Notes: generated by a model not told the origin, from the sequence alone. A DNA stretch of 64,000 nucleotides from Bacteroidales bacterium UBA5382 (GCA_002409745.1 DHOU01000010.1:39945-103944), one strand, 5' to 3'; shown: positions 42,258 through 52,034, numbered from the stretch's first letter. Program-made: numbers and translations.

Positions 42258-43427
42258 ATGAACTATCATTTAATGATCGACGAGAAATTTATCGACGACT
42301 TTATAGCCGACGCCGAACGCGCTGCGCCCGGAAACAATACCTACCTCGTGTCGTTATATACGCCCGAACCGCGCTATACCCGTTCGCCGCTGATCACCTA
42401 CGTCAAATCGGTGGAGCGGTATTGGTTCGACCATATTGCCGCATCGCTGTCCGATAACGACCGGGTGTTCATCCATTGGCTCGACCGCCGCGTGTACCGC
42501 ATCCTTCTTGCGCTTCCTCCGCACATCACGACGGGCATCTTCTGTTGGATGGGCGATTTGGTCACCACCCCGCTATATCTGTTCGACAAAGATATTCTGG
42601 AGCCGCAAAGTTATGCGTTCTTCCGGAAGTATAAGAAAGGAAAGTTCCAGCCTTTCGCCCATCACGGCAAACTGAAGAATGCGCTCTTGCGCCTGCGCCA
42701 TATCTATCGGCGGCTGCATGCCCCGGCCGAATGGCGGACAAAAAAGAAGGTGATGCAACGCCTCGATCTGTTTTTCCATTGGAGCGAAATCGATTACCGG
42801 TGGGTCGAAGAACGTTACCCGGGGTTCGGGGCCGCGTTTGTCTATTTCTTTTACGGCGTAGGGACACAGTCCATCGCTTCCGGCACCGTCCGTACCGCCC
42901 CCGGCGGGGAAAAGCCGGTAACGATCTGGCTGGGCAATTCCGCCACCATCGAAAACAACCATTTCGAAGCATTGGACGCGCTGTCCGGATTGCAAAACGA
43001 AAACATCGAAATCATTTGCCCTCTGAGCTATGGCGAGCCGGTCGATTCGAAATACACCACCGATGTCATCCGTAAAGGACACGCGTTGTTCGGCAACCGT
43101 TTCCGCCCGTTGCTGGAGTTTCTCGACCGCGACAACTATTACGCCCTTTTCGAGCGGGTCGACTTCGTCGTCATGAATCACATCCGCAGTCAGGCGGCGG
43201 GAAATATATTCGCGTTCCTGGCGGCCGGGAAGCCTCTCTTCATGAACGAGAAGAGCAGCTTGTACCGGCTGCTGATCGAAAAACGAATCCCGAACGTCGA
43301 CACGATCCGCCATTTACAGAGCCTTTCTTTTAAAGAGATGACTGCGAAGCCGGACAATCACGAAGCCCTGCAAAATCTTTTGGATGAACGCCAGAAAGAA
43401 GCGAATCTGAAAAAACATCTCGGATAA
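42258..43427 (+). CDS. WecF-like 4-acetamido-4,6-dideoxyhexose transferase (GT56)
   Basis: The 389-residue protein resembles the TDP-Fuc4NAc:lipid II transferase family (WecF, GT56). Supporting motifs are HWLDRRVYRILLALP, FCWMGDLV, WLGNSATIENNHFEALDAL, CPLSYG and VVMNHIRSQAAGNIFAFLA. It would transfer the acetylated aminosugar made by the two upstream genes to a lipid-linked glycan at the cytoplasmic face. The gap after the acetyltransferase is 28 nt. The chain of three genes mirrors WecE-WecD-WecF of enterobacterial common antigen, although the full polymer genes are not here. No signal peptide. Confidence 0.82.
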   Translation: MNYHLMIDEKFIDDFIADAERAAPGNNTYLVSLYTPEPRYTRSPLITYVKSVERYWFDHIAASLSDNDRVFIHWLDRRVYRILLALPPHITTGIFCWMGDLVTTPLYLFDKDILEPQSYAFFRKYKKGKFQPFAHHGKLKNALLRLRHIYRRLHAPAEWRTKKKVMQRLDLFFHWSEIDYRWVEERYPGFGAAFVYFFYGVGTQSIASGTVRTAPGGEKPVTIWLGNSATIENNHFEALDALSGLQNENIEIICPLSYGEPVDSKYTTDVIRKGHALFGNRFRPLLEFLDRDNYYALFERVDFVVMNHIRSQAAGNIFAFLAAGKPLFMNEKSSLYRLLIEKRIPNVDTIRHLQSLSFKEMTAKPDNHEALQNLLDERQKEANLKKHLG

Positions 43428-43452
43428 CGGTTGCCCGGGGCCGGGAATGACT

Positions 43453-44904
43453 TTAAGCGGAGCGCTTTTTTTTCGAATCGAACCAGTGTTTGATTTCTTC
43501 GCTCATCTCCAGCTTAAGAAGGCGGCATATAAACAAATACGCGAAGCCGGTCAAGACCGCATTTGCCAAAATATAAAGGAGATTGTTTTCGACGGGACGG
43601 GTAATCCAATAGGATGCGGCGGCACAAACGAACGCCACCAGCATATACGGCAGAATATCGCATACAAAGCGGCCGGGAGTATATGAGACCGCCTTTTTGG
43701 CCATAACCGACGAAATAACAAGGATAATGAGTACGTAGACCACCCAACTGGCAGCCAATCCCATGATACCTTCCCGAAAAAACAAGACGATTAACATCAA
43801 CAGCACCACGCCTTTCACCACTTCGAGCCCTAAAAAGAAATCCGATCGTTCGCGCGCGATAAACAGTTCGTTGAAAATAAAGGTAAACGGAAAAAACATC
43901 CCGCCCAATGTCAACACCTGGAAATACGGAACCGATGCGAGCCATTTCTCTCTGAAGAAGAGAAAGAAAGTGGGTTCGGCAACGACAATCATCACAAAGC
44001 CGATGGGAAATGAAAGAAAGGCTATTGATTTCATCATTTTACTCACCACCCGTTTCAGTCGTTCGGTTTGGTCGTTGATTTCCGAAAGAATCAGCACCGA
44101 TACCGATCGAAACGTGTCGGACAACATCGTGAAAGGGATCTCCTGATACTTTTTTGCCCGATCGAAGAAAGCCACCTGGTTCATCGGATAAAACACCGCA
44201 ATCAAACTGGGATAGATATTGTTGACGACCGACTGGATAATGGACGTCAGCAATAATTTGTTACTGAATCCGAAAAGGGATTGCAGGGCTTTCTTCTCGA
44301 AACTGCGGGACGGTCGCCAGGGCGAATAAATCCACAAAAACACGGTCCGTAAAAAAGCGTATAACGTCTGCTGGACAACCAACGCCCACACCCCGCAATG
44401 CAACAACGCCATCGTTACAGCCACGATATTGGCGACGAGCAAGGCCCACATATTGGTCTTGGTCAACCCTTTGAAGTCAGCTTTTTTTGTAAGGCGGGTA
44501 TATTGGACCGTCCGAAAAGCATTGAAAACAATTCCTAAAAATAAGACACGCGACACGGCGGACAGCAAGGGAGCGTTAAAAAGCGATGCAATGGCCGGGG
44601 CAGCAAAAAAGAGTACGGCATATAAGAGAACACTCAGTCCGACATTAAAATAAAATACCGAACTGTATTCTTCTTCGCCGACATTTTTTCGGTTAATCAA
44701 CGCCCGTCCGAAACCGCTATCGATGAGGATCGGGATAAAAGCCATGAAGACACTGAGCGAGCCGATCAATCCGTAATCCTCCGTAGAGACGATATTCATC
44801 AGCACCAGCATGCTCACAAAATTGAGCAGTTGCTGCCCGAATTTATCGAGGAAACTCCACAAAAGCGAAGAGATCGTCTTTTTCTTTAACGCAGAATCTG
44901 CCAT
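43453..44904 (-). CDS. Wzx-like polysaccharide flippase
   Basis: The 483-residue membrane protein has about fourteen hydrophobic segments and belongs to the polysaccharide synthesis/flippase family (KKKTISSLLWSFLDKFGQQL start, DYGLIGSLSVFMAFIPILID). It would flip lipid-linked sugars across the inner membrane. The ATG at 44904 was chosen; an upstream TTG at 44937 adds a segment with no family support. It converges on the WecF-like gene with only 25 nt between stops. The C-terminus is basic (DSKKKRSA). Confidence 0.88.
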   Translation of the reverse strand: MADSALKKKTISSLLWSFLDKFGQQLLNFVSMLVLMNIVSTEDYGLIGSLSVFMAFIPILIDSGFGRALINRKNVGEEEYSSVFYFNVGLSVLLYAVLFFAAPAIASLFNAPLLSAVSRVLFLGIVFNAFRTVQYTRLTKKADFKGLTKTNMWALLVANIVAVTMALLHCGVWALVVQQTLYAFLRTVFLWIYSPWRPSRSFEKKALQSLFGFSNKLLLTSIIQSVVNNIYPSLIAVFYPMNQVAFFDRAKKYQEIPFTMLSDTFRSVSVLILSEINDQTERLKRVVSKMMKSIAFLSFPIGFVMIVVAEPTFFLFFREKWLASVPYFQVLTLGGMFFPFTFIFNELFIARERSDFFLGLEVVKGVVLLMLIVLFFREGIMGLAASWVVYVLIILVISSVMAKKAVSYTPGRFVCDILPYMLVAFVCAAASYWITRPVENNLLYILANAVLTGFAYLFICRLLKLEMSEEIKHWFDSKKKRSA

Positions 44905-44976
44905 ATTGACCGGTTTTCGTTTTGCAAAAATAAGCAACTTTTTCTTATCTGTCGCCCCAAAGAAGAGAGAATCGTG

Positions 44977-44984
44977 TATCTTTG
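44977..44984 (+). promoter_or_regulatory. Possible -7 element upstream of queG
   Basis: TATCTTTG fits TAnnTTTG but lies 183 nt before the queG ATG and lacks a clear -33 partner. The leader includes a 9-bp hairpin (45067-45075 with 45086-45094, CTCCCCTTA) that is not followed by a T-run. Confidence 0.3.
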
Positions 44985-45167
44985 AACTTATTTTTACCCC
45001 CTCCGGGTTATCGCCTTCGCCCGTTTTAAATCAAGAGGACCCTTGCAGTAGCCGCATCCTCTCGCTCTCCCCTTAACGTAAAGCGTAAGGGGAGTATCCG
45101 GGGACGGGGTAAATAACAAATCGTTGAGTTCGCAATTAAAACTGTTTTATGTTTGGTAGATAAGTTG

Positions 45168-46091
45168 ATGACATTCTCTGAAGAAATAAAACAACAAGCG
45201 TTTGCGCTGGGGTTTGATGCCTGCGGTATCTGCCGGGCCGAAGACAGCGGCCGTGAAGCCGAGTACATGCGTTGGCTCGCCGACGAATGCCATGCCGACA
45301 TGGGATATCTGGAACGGAATATCGATAAGCGGCTCGACCCTCGGTTGTTGATAGAAGGAGCGAAATCGGTCATCTGCGTCGCCCTGAATTATTATCCGCA
45401 ACGCACGTTACCCGACAACGTGCCGCAATTCGCCTATTATGCTTACGGACAAGATTATCACGACGTCCTGCGCGACAAATTGAAACGGCTGTTCGATTTT
45501 ATCAAGCAGCGTGCACCGGAAGCGGAAGGCCGTTATTTCAGCGACTCGGCGCCGGTGTTGGAACGCTATTGGGCGGCGCAATCCGGATTGGGGTTTGTGG
45601 GAAAAAACAGTCTCCTGATCATTCCCCGCAAAGGTTCGTATTTCTTTTTAGGCGAACTGATTCTCAACCTGGAACTCGAATACGATGCCCCGTTAACCCG
45701 CTCGTGCGGTAAGTGCCGCCGGTGCATGGATGCCTGTCCCACGCAAGCCATTGAAGCGCCTTACCGCATCAATGCCAAACGGTGCATTTCGTATCAAACC
45801 ATCGAGAACAAAGGAGAAATCGATGAAGAACTTGCGCCTTGCTTGCATAATAATGTCTACGGTTGCGATATCTGTCAGAAGGTATGCCCTTGGAACCGTT
45901 TTGCAACGCCCCACCATACCCCTGAGTTTAATCCGTCGGATGAATTTTTATCGCTCGACGCCGACAAACTGCTGGAAATGAATGTAGAAGATTATCAGCG
46001 TATCTTTAAAAAATCGCCGGTAAAACGGGCTAAGTTCGAAGGATTAAAAAGAAATATCCGCACGCTCGATGGTGCGACGGGAAAAAAATGA
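45168..46091 (+). CDS. queG: Epoxyqueuosine reductase
   Basis: QueG reduces epoxyqueuosine to queuosine at the tRNA wobble base, using cobalamin and two [4Fe-4S] clusters. The 307-residue protein shows the N-terminal catalytic region, the FVGKNSLLI motif, the first cluster motif CGKCRRCMDACP, RCISYQTIENKG, and the second cluster CDICQKVCPWN. The ATG at 45168 is preferred to the TTG at 45153. Length is slightly shorter than E. coli QueG (379), as in many Bacteroidota. It is followed by ruvB, which has its own promoter. Confidence 0.93.
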   Translation: MTFSEEIKQQAFALGFDACGICRAEDSGREAEYMRWLADECHADMGYLERNIDKRLDPRLLIEGAKSVICVALNYYPQRTLPDNVPQFAYYAYGQDYHDVLRDKLKRLFDFIKQRAPEAEGRYFSDSAPVLERYWAAQSGLGFVGKNSLLIIPRKGSYFFLGELILNLELEYDAPLTRSCGKCRRCMDACPTQAIEAPYRINAKRCISYQTIENKGEIDEELAPCLHNNVYGCDICQKVCPWNRFATPHHTPEFNPSDEFLSLDADKLLEMNVEDYQRIFKKSPVKRAKFEGLKRNIRTLDGATGKK

Positions 46092-46104
46092 CAAAGAGAC
46101 TTTT

Positions 46105-46251
46105 GGGACAAGGAGACCGGGGGACGGGGAGAAGGAGATGATAATGCCTGCGGCGATACACGCGCTACGCGTGATAATGGCTAACGCCGATAGTGGAAGA
46201 CAAAAAGTGCGGGAGACAGAGAAAATCCATTCATAACTCATAATTCAAAAC
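46105..46251. repeat. Period-7 low-complexity sequence after queG
   Basis: Two stretches show seven-base periodicity: gggacaa, ggagacc, gggggac, ggggaga, aggagat (46105-46139), and aatccat, tcataac, tcataat, tcaaaac (46224-46251). They flank unrelated sequence in the queG-ruvB gap. The periodicity is weaker than in the arrays at 19363, 36213 and 38817. Confidence 0.5.
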
Positions 46252-46281
46252 TCTTTTTTTCTGCAAGTCAGGATTATTCGC

Positions 46282-46289
46282 TATTTTTG
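46282..46289 (+). promoter_or_regulatory. -7 element of ruvB
   Basis: TATTTTTG fits TAnnTTTG; transcription would begin near 46296, leaving only about six nt before the ATG at 46302. This also argues against the TTG at 46287, which lies inside the element. Confidence 0.45.
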
Positions 46290-46301
46290 CAAACAATAGA
46301 T

Positions 46302-47327
46302 ATGGAAGAAACCTTTGATATACATAGCAACCGACAATTTCAAGAACCCGAACGGGAATTTGAGAATGCATTGCGCCCGCTCACTTTTGCCAGCTTCAAC
46401 GGTCAGGAGAAGATCGTCGAGAACCTCAATATATTCGTCCGTGCCGCCCGCTTACGGGGCGAATCGCTCGATCATGTGTTATTGCACGGCCCTCCCGGGC
46501 TGGGAAAGACCACGCTTTCCAACATTATCGCCAATGAGTTGGGCGTCGGGTTCAGGGTGACTTCCGGGCCGGTGTTGGACAAGCCGGGCGACTTGGCCGG
46601 TATCCTGACCTCCCTCGAAGCGAACGATGTATTGTTCATCGACGAAATACACCGGTTAGCCCCGGTGGTAGAAGAATATCTATATAGTGCGATGGAAGAT
46701 TACCGTATCGATATCCTCATCGATAAAGGCCCCAGCGCACGTTCCATCCAGATTGACTTGAACCCGTTCACCCTGATCGGGGCGACAACGCGCAGCGGAT
46801 TGCTCACCAGCCCCTTGCGCGCGCGTTTCGGCATCAATATGCACTTGGAATATTATGATATGGAAACGCTTACGGGCATTGTATTACGATCGGCCGGCAT
46901 CTTAAAAATCGGCTGCGACCGCCGGGCCGCCGAAGAAATCGCTTCCCGTAGCCGCGGCACGCCTCGCGTTGCGAATGCCCTTTTGCGACGGGTGCGTGAC
47001 TTTGCGCAAATCAAAGGCACGGGTAAGATCGATCACGCCATCGCATCGTATGCCCTGGAAGCATTGAATATCGACGTTCATGGATTGGACGAAATAGACA
47101 ACAAAATCCTACTGACCATCATCGACAAATTCAACGGCGGACCGGTAGGCATTACCACCATCGCCACCGCGGTAGGTGATGATGCCGGAACAATCGAAGA
47201 GGTTTACGAACCTTTCCTGATTAAGGAAGGATTTATTAAACGAACGCCCCGAGGCCGCGAAGCCACAGACCTGGCTTATCGTCATTTAGGACGTAAACGT
47301 CAAGAAGAACAAGGACTGCTCTTTTAA
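46302..47327 (+). CDS. ruvB: Holliday junction branch migration helicase RuvB
   Basis: RuvB is the hexameric AAA+ motor that drives branch migration with RuvA in recombination. The 341-residue protein has Walker [10 protein letters not shown] (63-71), Walker [10 protein letters not shown] (about 111-119), the sensor motif [18 protein letters not shown], the arginine-rich [20 protein letters not shown] and the C-terminal winged helix ending [17 protein letters not shown]. Length is standard. It is followed by a bidirectional terminator shared with the convergent operon. Confidence 0.97.
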   Translation: MEETFDIHSNRQFQEPEREFENALRPLTFASFNGQEKIVENLNIFVRAARLRGESLDHVLLHGPPGLGKTTLSNIIANELGVGFRVTSGPVLDKPGDLAGILTSLEANDVLFIDEIHRLAPVVEEYLYSAMEDYRIDILIDKGPSARSIQIDLNPFTLIGATTRSGLLTSPLRARFGINMHLEYYDMETLTGIVLRSAGILKIGCDRRAAEEIASRSRGTPRVANALLRRVRDFAQIKGTGKIDHAIASYALEALNIDVHGLDEIDNKILLTIIDKFNGGPVGITTIATAVGDDAGTIEEVYEPFLIKEGFIKRTPRGREATDLAYRHLGRKRQEEQGLLF

Positions 47328-47377
47328 AAAAGAGGCGGGGATTTGCAAGCTCGACTCACAATTCCCCGCCTCTTCTT
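47324..47377. terminator. Bidirectional intrinsic terminator
   Basis: AAGAGGCGGGGA (47330-47341) pairs with TCCCCGCCTCTT (47363-47374). The minus-strand side is followed by TTTTTAA and the plus side by a CTTTCT tract. It separates ruvB from the convergent thioredoxin/peptidase operon. Confidence 0.8.
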
Positions 47378-47451
47378 TCTATCTTATCGTACCGTGCCCC
47401 TTTATCATGGGATTGCGAATTGCATCCGCAAGGATACATTATACTCATTTC

Positions 47452-48624
47452 TCAATTCAACGCTTTTTCCAACGCTTCATCTAAGAATTTTCCCCGCAGA
47501 TTGCGAAGAATTATCGTTCCGTCGCCATCGATAAGAATTAGAAACGGGATGGCGCTAATTCCGTAATCTTTCGTGATTTTACTCTCGAAGCCCTGTAAGT
47601 CCGATATTTGTACCCAAGGCGTATTATGCTTCTTCAAAGCGGCCGTCCAGGCATCCTTGTCGGTATCCAACGATACGCCGAAGATCAGGAAACCCTTGTC
47701 TTTATATTTTTCCTGCAATTCCTTCAGGGCCGGTATTTCCTGTATACAGGGGCCGCACCATGACGCCCAGAAGTCCACGAGCACCACGTTTCCTTTTCCT
47801 GCGTAATCCGAAAGGTTCACGGTTGTTCCATCTTCCGTTTTCCCGGTTATTTCGCGGAAAGGAAATCCTTCCTTTGTTTGCTGCATCGATTCCTGAAAAT
47901 AACGATTCGCTTCGTCCTTTTCATTTTCCTTCGTTCTGAAACGCGCACGGGTCTCTTCCGACATCGATTCAAACAGTCTCTTTCCATCCTCCGCCGGATA
48001 ACGGTCCAAAGCGTACTGAAAAAAGAAATATTCGCCCACCCGTGTTCCCTTATACTCTTCGACAAAACGGATATGGTCAGTGATGGAATTTTTATAAAGA
48101 GCCTTAATCCGGCCATTGAAAGACTCGCTTTCTTCGGTAGAAAGCACTCTTTCCGCTTCTATCTTCGCTCTTTCTGCCGTGATGGCCTTATTGTCCCGGA
48201 CAATCTCTCTGTTTTTCGTCAATATCGTTTCATTATACCGGTCATTTATGGGCGTTCCTTTCACCGTAGCTCCTAAGCTATCATACGTGACGATAATCTT
48301 TCCGGATTCAATGATGACGGGGAAATCCAGAATCTGATAATTGTCCCCGTCTTTCATTTCCCGAATGACCAAATCATAGACCACCGGTTCTGACGGCGTC
48401 TTTCCGGTAAATTGAAATGATTTGTTTTCGATGGGGATACTATCCAACGTCTCTTCGGGGTTTTGGTTCAACACATCTTTCTTTACCAGATACATATATC
48501 GGCCGTCATACCTCGAATCCGGCAGCGACCCTTCGATTACGAAAGCCGGATTCCCGGTGCAACTTATTGCCACCAGGGCAACGAAGATATTCACGTATAC
48601 GTTATTCAATGCTTTTAATTTCAT
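47452..48624 (-). CDS. TlpA-like thioredoxin lipoprotein with DUF4369-type domain
   Basis: The 390-residue protein has a lipobox (LVAISC, Cys22), a DUF4369-like beta domain (about 26-125, FVIEGSLPDSRYDGRYMYLV), a charged helical middle with many Glu/Lys, and a C-terminal thioredoxin domain (about 255-390). The active site is WASWCGPC (Cys290/Cys293) and the cis-proline loop is SAIPFL. It is a membrane-anchored thiol-disulfide oxidoreductase. It is the last gene of the seven-gene transport/peptidase operon, three nt after the S9 peptidase. Confidence 0.88.
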   Translation of the reverse strand: MKLKALNNVYVNIFVALVAISCTGNPAFVIEGSLPDSRYDGRYMYLVKKDVLNQNPEETLDSIPIENKSFQFTGKTPSEPVVYDLVIREMKDGDNYQILDFPVIIESGKIIVTYDSLGATVKGTPINDRYNETILTKNREIVRDNKAITAERAKIEAERVLSTEESESFNGRIKALYKNSITDHIRFVEEYKGTRVGEYFFFQYALDRYPAEDGKRLFESMSEETRARFRTKENEKDEANRYFQESMQQTKEGFPFREITGKTEDGTTVNLSDYAGKGNVVLVDFWASWCGPCIQEIPALKELQEKYKDKGFLIFGVSLDTDKDAWTAALKKHNTPWVQISDLQGFESKITKDYGISAIPFLILIDGDGTIILRNLRGKFLDEALEKALN

Positions 48625-48627
48625 ATT

Positions 48628-50862
48628 TCAGAATTTTATATCCGCTCCTTGTTGCGGGTCATTTAACAGATGTTCCACAAAATAATACCGTACCAGATGG
48701 TTGTAATAGGGCGGCATGCCGTGGGGTGCGCGGGGAATAACCATCATGTCGAAGCGCTTGCCGGCCTCAATGAGGGCGTTTGCCAGGCGCAAGGTTTGCG
48801 CAGGATGTACATTATCGTCGAAATCGCCGGTAACCAGCAAGAGTTTGCCCTTCAGATTTTTCGCCAGTTCCATATTGGTGGGTACGGGGCCTTTGCCGTG
48901 ATAATTTTCCGCCCACCACTTCATATAAATGTTATTGTCGTGGTTTCCCGAAGCGGCGACGGCCGCCTTATAAAAATCAGGATAGGTAAGGATGGATGCG
49001 GCAGCCATAAATCCTCCGCCGGAATGTCCGTATATCCCCACCCGTTCCAAGTCGATAAAAGAATACCGGGCGGCTAACTGTTCGACGATCGATTTACCGT
49101 CCGCCAAAGGATAATCGCGCAAGTTGCCGTGTCCGAAAGCATGGAAATCCTTCCCGCGGTAATAACAACTACCTCGGGTTTCGACGTTAAGGACGATAAA
49201 GCCCAACTGCGCTAAAGATTGATCGTCATTGGCCAATTCGAACGATTGGGGGACGCCGTTGTCCTGCGGTCCCGGATAAACGTGGGTAATCACCGGGTAT
49301 TTCTTGGTCGAATCCATCTCAAACGGGCGGTACATCACTCCGTAGAGGTCGGTTACGCCGTCGGCCGCTTTCACTTTCACCCGCACGGGCTTTTTCCATC
49401 CTGAGGTATACAGCGCGCTCAAGTCGGCCGTTTCCAGCGTCATGATTTTCCGGCCCCGAAGATCCCTTAATTCCGACACCGGTTCTTGGTCGGCGCGCGA
49501 ATATACATCGACAAAAAAGTTCTTGCTAAAAGAAAAGACAGCAGAATGATACCCGTCGCCGGGGGTAAGAAGCGTCAGGCCCGACCCGTCGAAATTCACC
49601 TTATAATAGAGGCGGTATTCGGGATGGATGCCTTTTTCGCGACCGTACCCCTCAAAAATAAAACTCCGGGCAATCGTATCGATATTCACGATTTTGCAGG
49701 CGAGGAAATCTCTCGGGGTAATCGCATTTTTGAGCTGTCCGTCCCTGTCATACAGGTAATATTGTCCCCAACCGTTTCGTTCCGACCACCAGATAAACTC
49801 TTGGCCGCCGTTCACCACATGACACTCGAAGAGTTGGTCGGTAAAGTGGGGCTTGCAGGTTTCGTGAATCAACTCCGTCACTTTACCCGTTTGCACATCC
49901 ACCCGGCAGAGATCCATCTCGTCGAAAGTGCGGCTTTTGCGGGTGAAGTAGAGCGCATCGGGATAGCGTAGGAAATCGAATTCGAGCATCTTGACCTCCT
50001 GATCGGGATATTTATCGATATCGATGACCGCGTGGCGTTTGCCGGCGGGATAAAATAAGTGCAAGTCGTACGTATAAACGGCCGTATCATGCGGCATGGG
50101 ATATTTATACGTCTTGAGGATAGGGCGGGGTTCGGCCAGCGCATCGATGAGCCAAAGCTTCCCGACGTTACGTTCGTCTTTGCGCAGGCAGTAAAAAGCT
50201 TTCGAATCGCCCGACCACATAATGTCGGGCCTGACTTTTTCCTTGCTTTCCTGATAACGCGGGTAAGCGAAGGAATGCTCGGGATCGCCGTCTTCGGTCA
50301 TCCGATAAACCGCCTCATCTCCCTTTTCCTGAAGATACAGATTGTTTTTGTACGCATACACCGTATATTTTTCGTCGGGCGAACGGCGTTCCCAGAACGG
50401 AGGATAAGCCGAATAGTCGAAGGCTTGCTTTTTACCTTCGTAGGCTTTTATTTTTCTTGTTTTTATGTAATAGATAAAATCTTTTCCTTCGGCGGAAAAA
50501 ACGAACGCTTGGGGATTATCATCCGGAAAACGAATGCCGCTTTGCATTATTTGCCTTGCATCGGCCTTTTTTCCGGTCAATGCGGATAATTGGGCGGCGA
50601 AATCAGCTTTGTCGATCAACTTCTCTTTCCTGCCGCGTTTAGCATCCACCAGATAGTATTCCGTTTCCGTTTTCGATGTAAACTCATACCAAAAGAAATC
50701 GGACTTCCCTATCCAGTTCGACATTACGGACAAACTTCCGGTCAAGCGGTTCACATCGAGTCCGGCATATCGGCGGTAAGCCTCCACGTCGGCTTTTTGG
50801 GCGTAGGAAAAAGCCGTGTTCAACGACACGCATATAATCAGTAGAAAATTTTTGATAACCAT
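48628..50862 (-). CDS. S9-family prolyl oligopeptidase / dipeptidyl peptidase IV-like
   Basis: The 744-residue secreted protein has a signal peptide (1-22, AFSYAQ), an N-terminal beta-propeller (about 60-480) and an alpha/beta-hydrolase domain. The catalytic serine is Ser614 in GIYGHSGGGF, the acid is in GDFDDNVHP (Asp682 or 683) and the histidine is His714 in RAPHGM. The domain order is that of DPP IV-like exopeptidases, which release N-terminal dipeptides. Specificity for proline at P1 cannot be confirmed here. Its operon position suggests trimming of imported or surface-cut peptides in the periplasm. Confidence 0.9.
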   Translation of the reverse strand: MVIKNFLLIICVSLNTAFSYAQKADVEAYRRYAGLDVNRLTGSLSVMSNWIGKSDFFWYEFTSKTETEYYLVDAKRGRKEKLIDKADFAAQLSALTGKKADARQIMQSGIRFPDDNPQAFVFSAEGKDFIYYIKTRKIKAYEGKKQAFDYSAYPPFWERRSPDEKYTVYAYKNNLYLQEKGDEAVYRMTEDGDPEHSFAYPRYQESKEKVRPDIMWSGDSKAFYCLRKDERNVGKLWLIDALAEPRPILKTYKYPMPHDTAVYTYDLHLFYPAGKRHAVIDIDKYPDQEVKMLEFDFLRYPDALYFTRKSRTFDEMDLCRVDVQTGKVTELIHETCKPHFTDQLFECHVVNGGQEFIWWSERNGWGQYYLYDRDGQLKNAITPRDFLACKIVNIDTIARSFIFEGYGREKGIHPEYRLYYKVNFDGSGLTLLTPGDGYHSAVFSFSKNFFVDVYSRADQEPVSELRDLRGRKIMTLETADLSALYTSGWKKPVRVKVKAADGVTDLYGVMYRPFEMDSTKKYPVITHVYPGPQDNGVPQSFELANDDQSLAQLGFIVLNVETRGSCYYRGKDFHAFGHGNLRDYPLADGKSIVEQLAARYSFIDLERVGIYGHSGGGFMAAASILTYPDFYKAAVAASGNHDNNIYMKWWAENYHGKGPVPTNMELAKNLKGKLLLVTGDFDDNVHPAQTLRLANALIEAGKRFDMMVIPRAPHGMPPYYNHLVRYYFVEHLLNDPQQGADIKF

Positions 50863-50888
50863 ATCTTACAAAACAATACGCTACGATA

Positions 50889-52034
50889 TTAATTACCGAA
50901 AAGCTCCTGTAGTTTTTCCTGTAAACCATCCCCTCTTAAATCGCGGGCGATGATTTTACCTTCGGGATCGACCAGGAAATTAAACGGTATCATCGATACT
51001 TTATATAATAAAGCCGCCTCGTTCTCCCACCCTTTCAGGTCGCCTACTTGTTTCCAGGTCAGTCCGTCGTCTTCAATCGCCTTCAACCATTTGGCTTTAT
51101 CTTTCTCGCTATCCATCGATACGCCCAGTATTTCGAAGCCTTTCCCCTGATACTTCTCATAGGTTTTAACCAGCGCAGGATTTTCCCTGCGACAAGGCGC
51201 ACACCACGATGCCCAAAAGTCCACCAAGACATATTTACCGTGGTAATCCGACAGTTTAACGGGATGGCCGTTCACGTCGGGCTGGGTGAAATCGGGAGCT
51301 TCGATGCCGGCCAGTTCTTTGAGCGCCTGATCTAATTTTGCGCCCGCCTGGCATCCCAGTTCCGTTTGTTTCACCGGCTCTTCGAGAGCGTTATAAGTCT
51401 GTGCCAGGACTTTTATATCGTAATCGGTATTCAACAACGAGTTTAACGCCATCAGAGAAATAAAACTTCCGGGATTTTTCCCTATATAATCGAGCCGGGC
51501 CTCAATGGTTTCTTTCGTTATCGCTGCCGCCCGGTCTTCGAGTGTTTGGATGTAAGCCTTGTCTTGTTGCTCTTCGAGCGACTTGGATAAATATTCGGTA
51601 TTCAGATCGTTCAGTTTTTTGTATATCGGCTTTAAAAGCGCATTCAGGCGATCCACTTCCTCGTTTAAGGGCGACCCCGTAATGACCGCATTCTTAATCG
51701 AGTCTTTGGAGGTAAAAGTGATGGTAGCGCCTTCCAATAAAAAGCCTTTTATATCTTGCGGCGCCGGATTGAGCGGATTAAAGGGTTTGTCGTCATGAAT
51801 AATGCGGATGTGCACTTCCATGGGCGACGGTACCGTTCCCTTGAATTCAAACCGCCCTTTGTCCATCCATGTGGAATCGATATGCACCTCGCCCCCGTAT
51901 GCGGTCCTTAAATAAATTTTCGCCGGTTTATCCAGTTTCCCTATTTGCCCGTTAAGGATATAGTTTTCTTGCGAAAAACAGACAAAGGGCGCCAATAGCG
52001 CCGTTAAAAGGATTATTTCTTTCAGTTTTTTCAT
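50889..52034 (-). CDS. TlpA-like thioredoxin with DUF4369-type domain
   Basis: The 381-residue exported protein has a signal peptide (PFVCFSQ), a DUF4369-like N-terminal domain (about 24-120, YILNGQIGKLDKPAKIYLRT), a helical linker and a thioredoxin domain (about 245-381). The active site is WASWCAPC (Cys278/Cys281), and MIPFNFLVDPEG contains the cis-proline. It is probably periplasmic. It lies between the S41 protease (14 nt) and S9 peptidase (26 nt) in the operon. Confidence 0.88.
   Translation of the reverse strand: MKKLKEIILLTALLAPFVCFSQENYILNGQIGKLDKPAKIYLRTAYGGEVHIDSTWMDKGRFEFKGTVPSPMEVHIRIIHDDKPFNPLNPAPQDIKGFLLEGATITFTSKDSIKNAVITGSPLNEEVDRLNALLKPIYKKLNDLNTEYLSKSLEEQQDKAYIQTLEDRAAAITKETIEARLDYIGKNPGSFISLMALNSLLNTDYDIKVLAQTYNALEEPVKQTELGCQAGAKLDQALKELAGIEAPDFTQPDVNGHPVKLSDYHGKYVLVDFWASWCAPCRRENPALVKTYEKYQGKGFEILGVSMDSEKDKAKWLKAIEDDGLTWKQVGDLKGWENEAALLYKVSMIPFNFLVDPEGKIIARDLRGDGLQEKLQELFGN

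Noticed and set aside
45067..45094. Hairpin before queG as a terminator
   Set aside because: The 9-bp stem has no T-run on either side and no gene ends nearby; I leave it as an unexplained hairpin.
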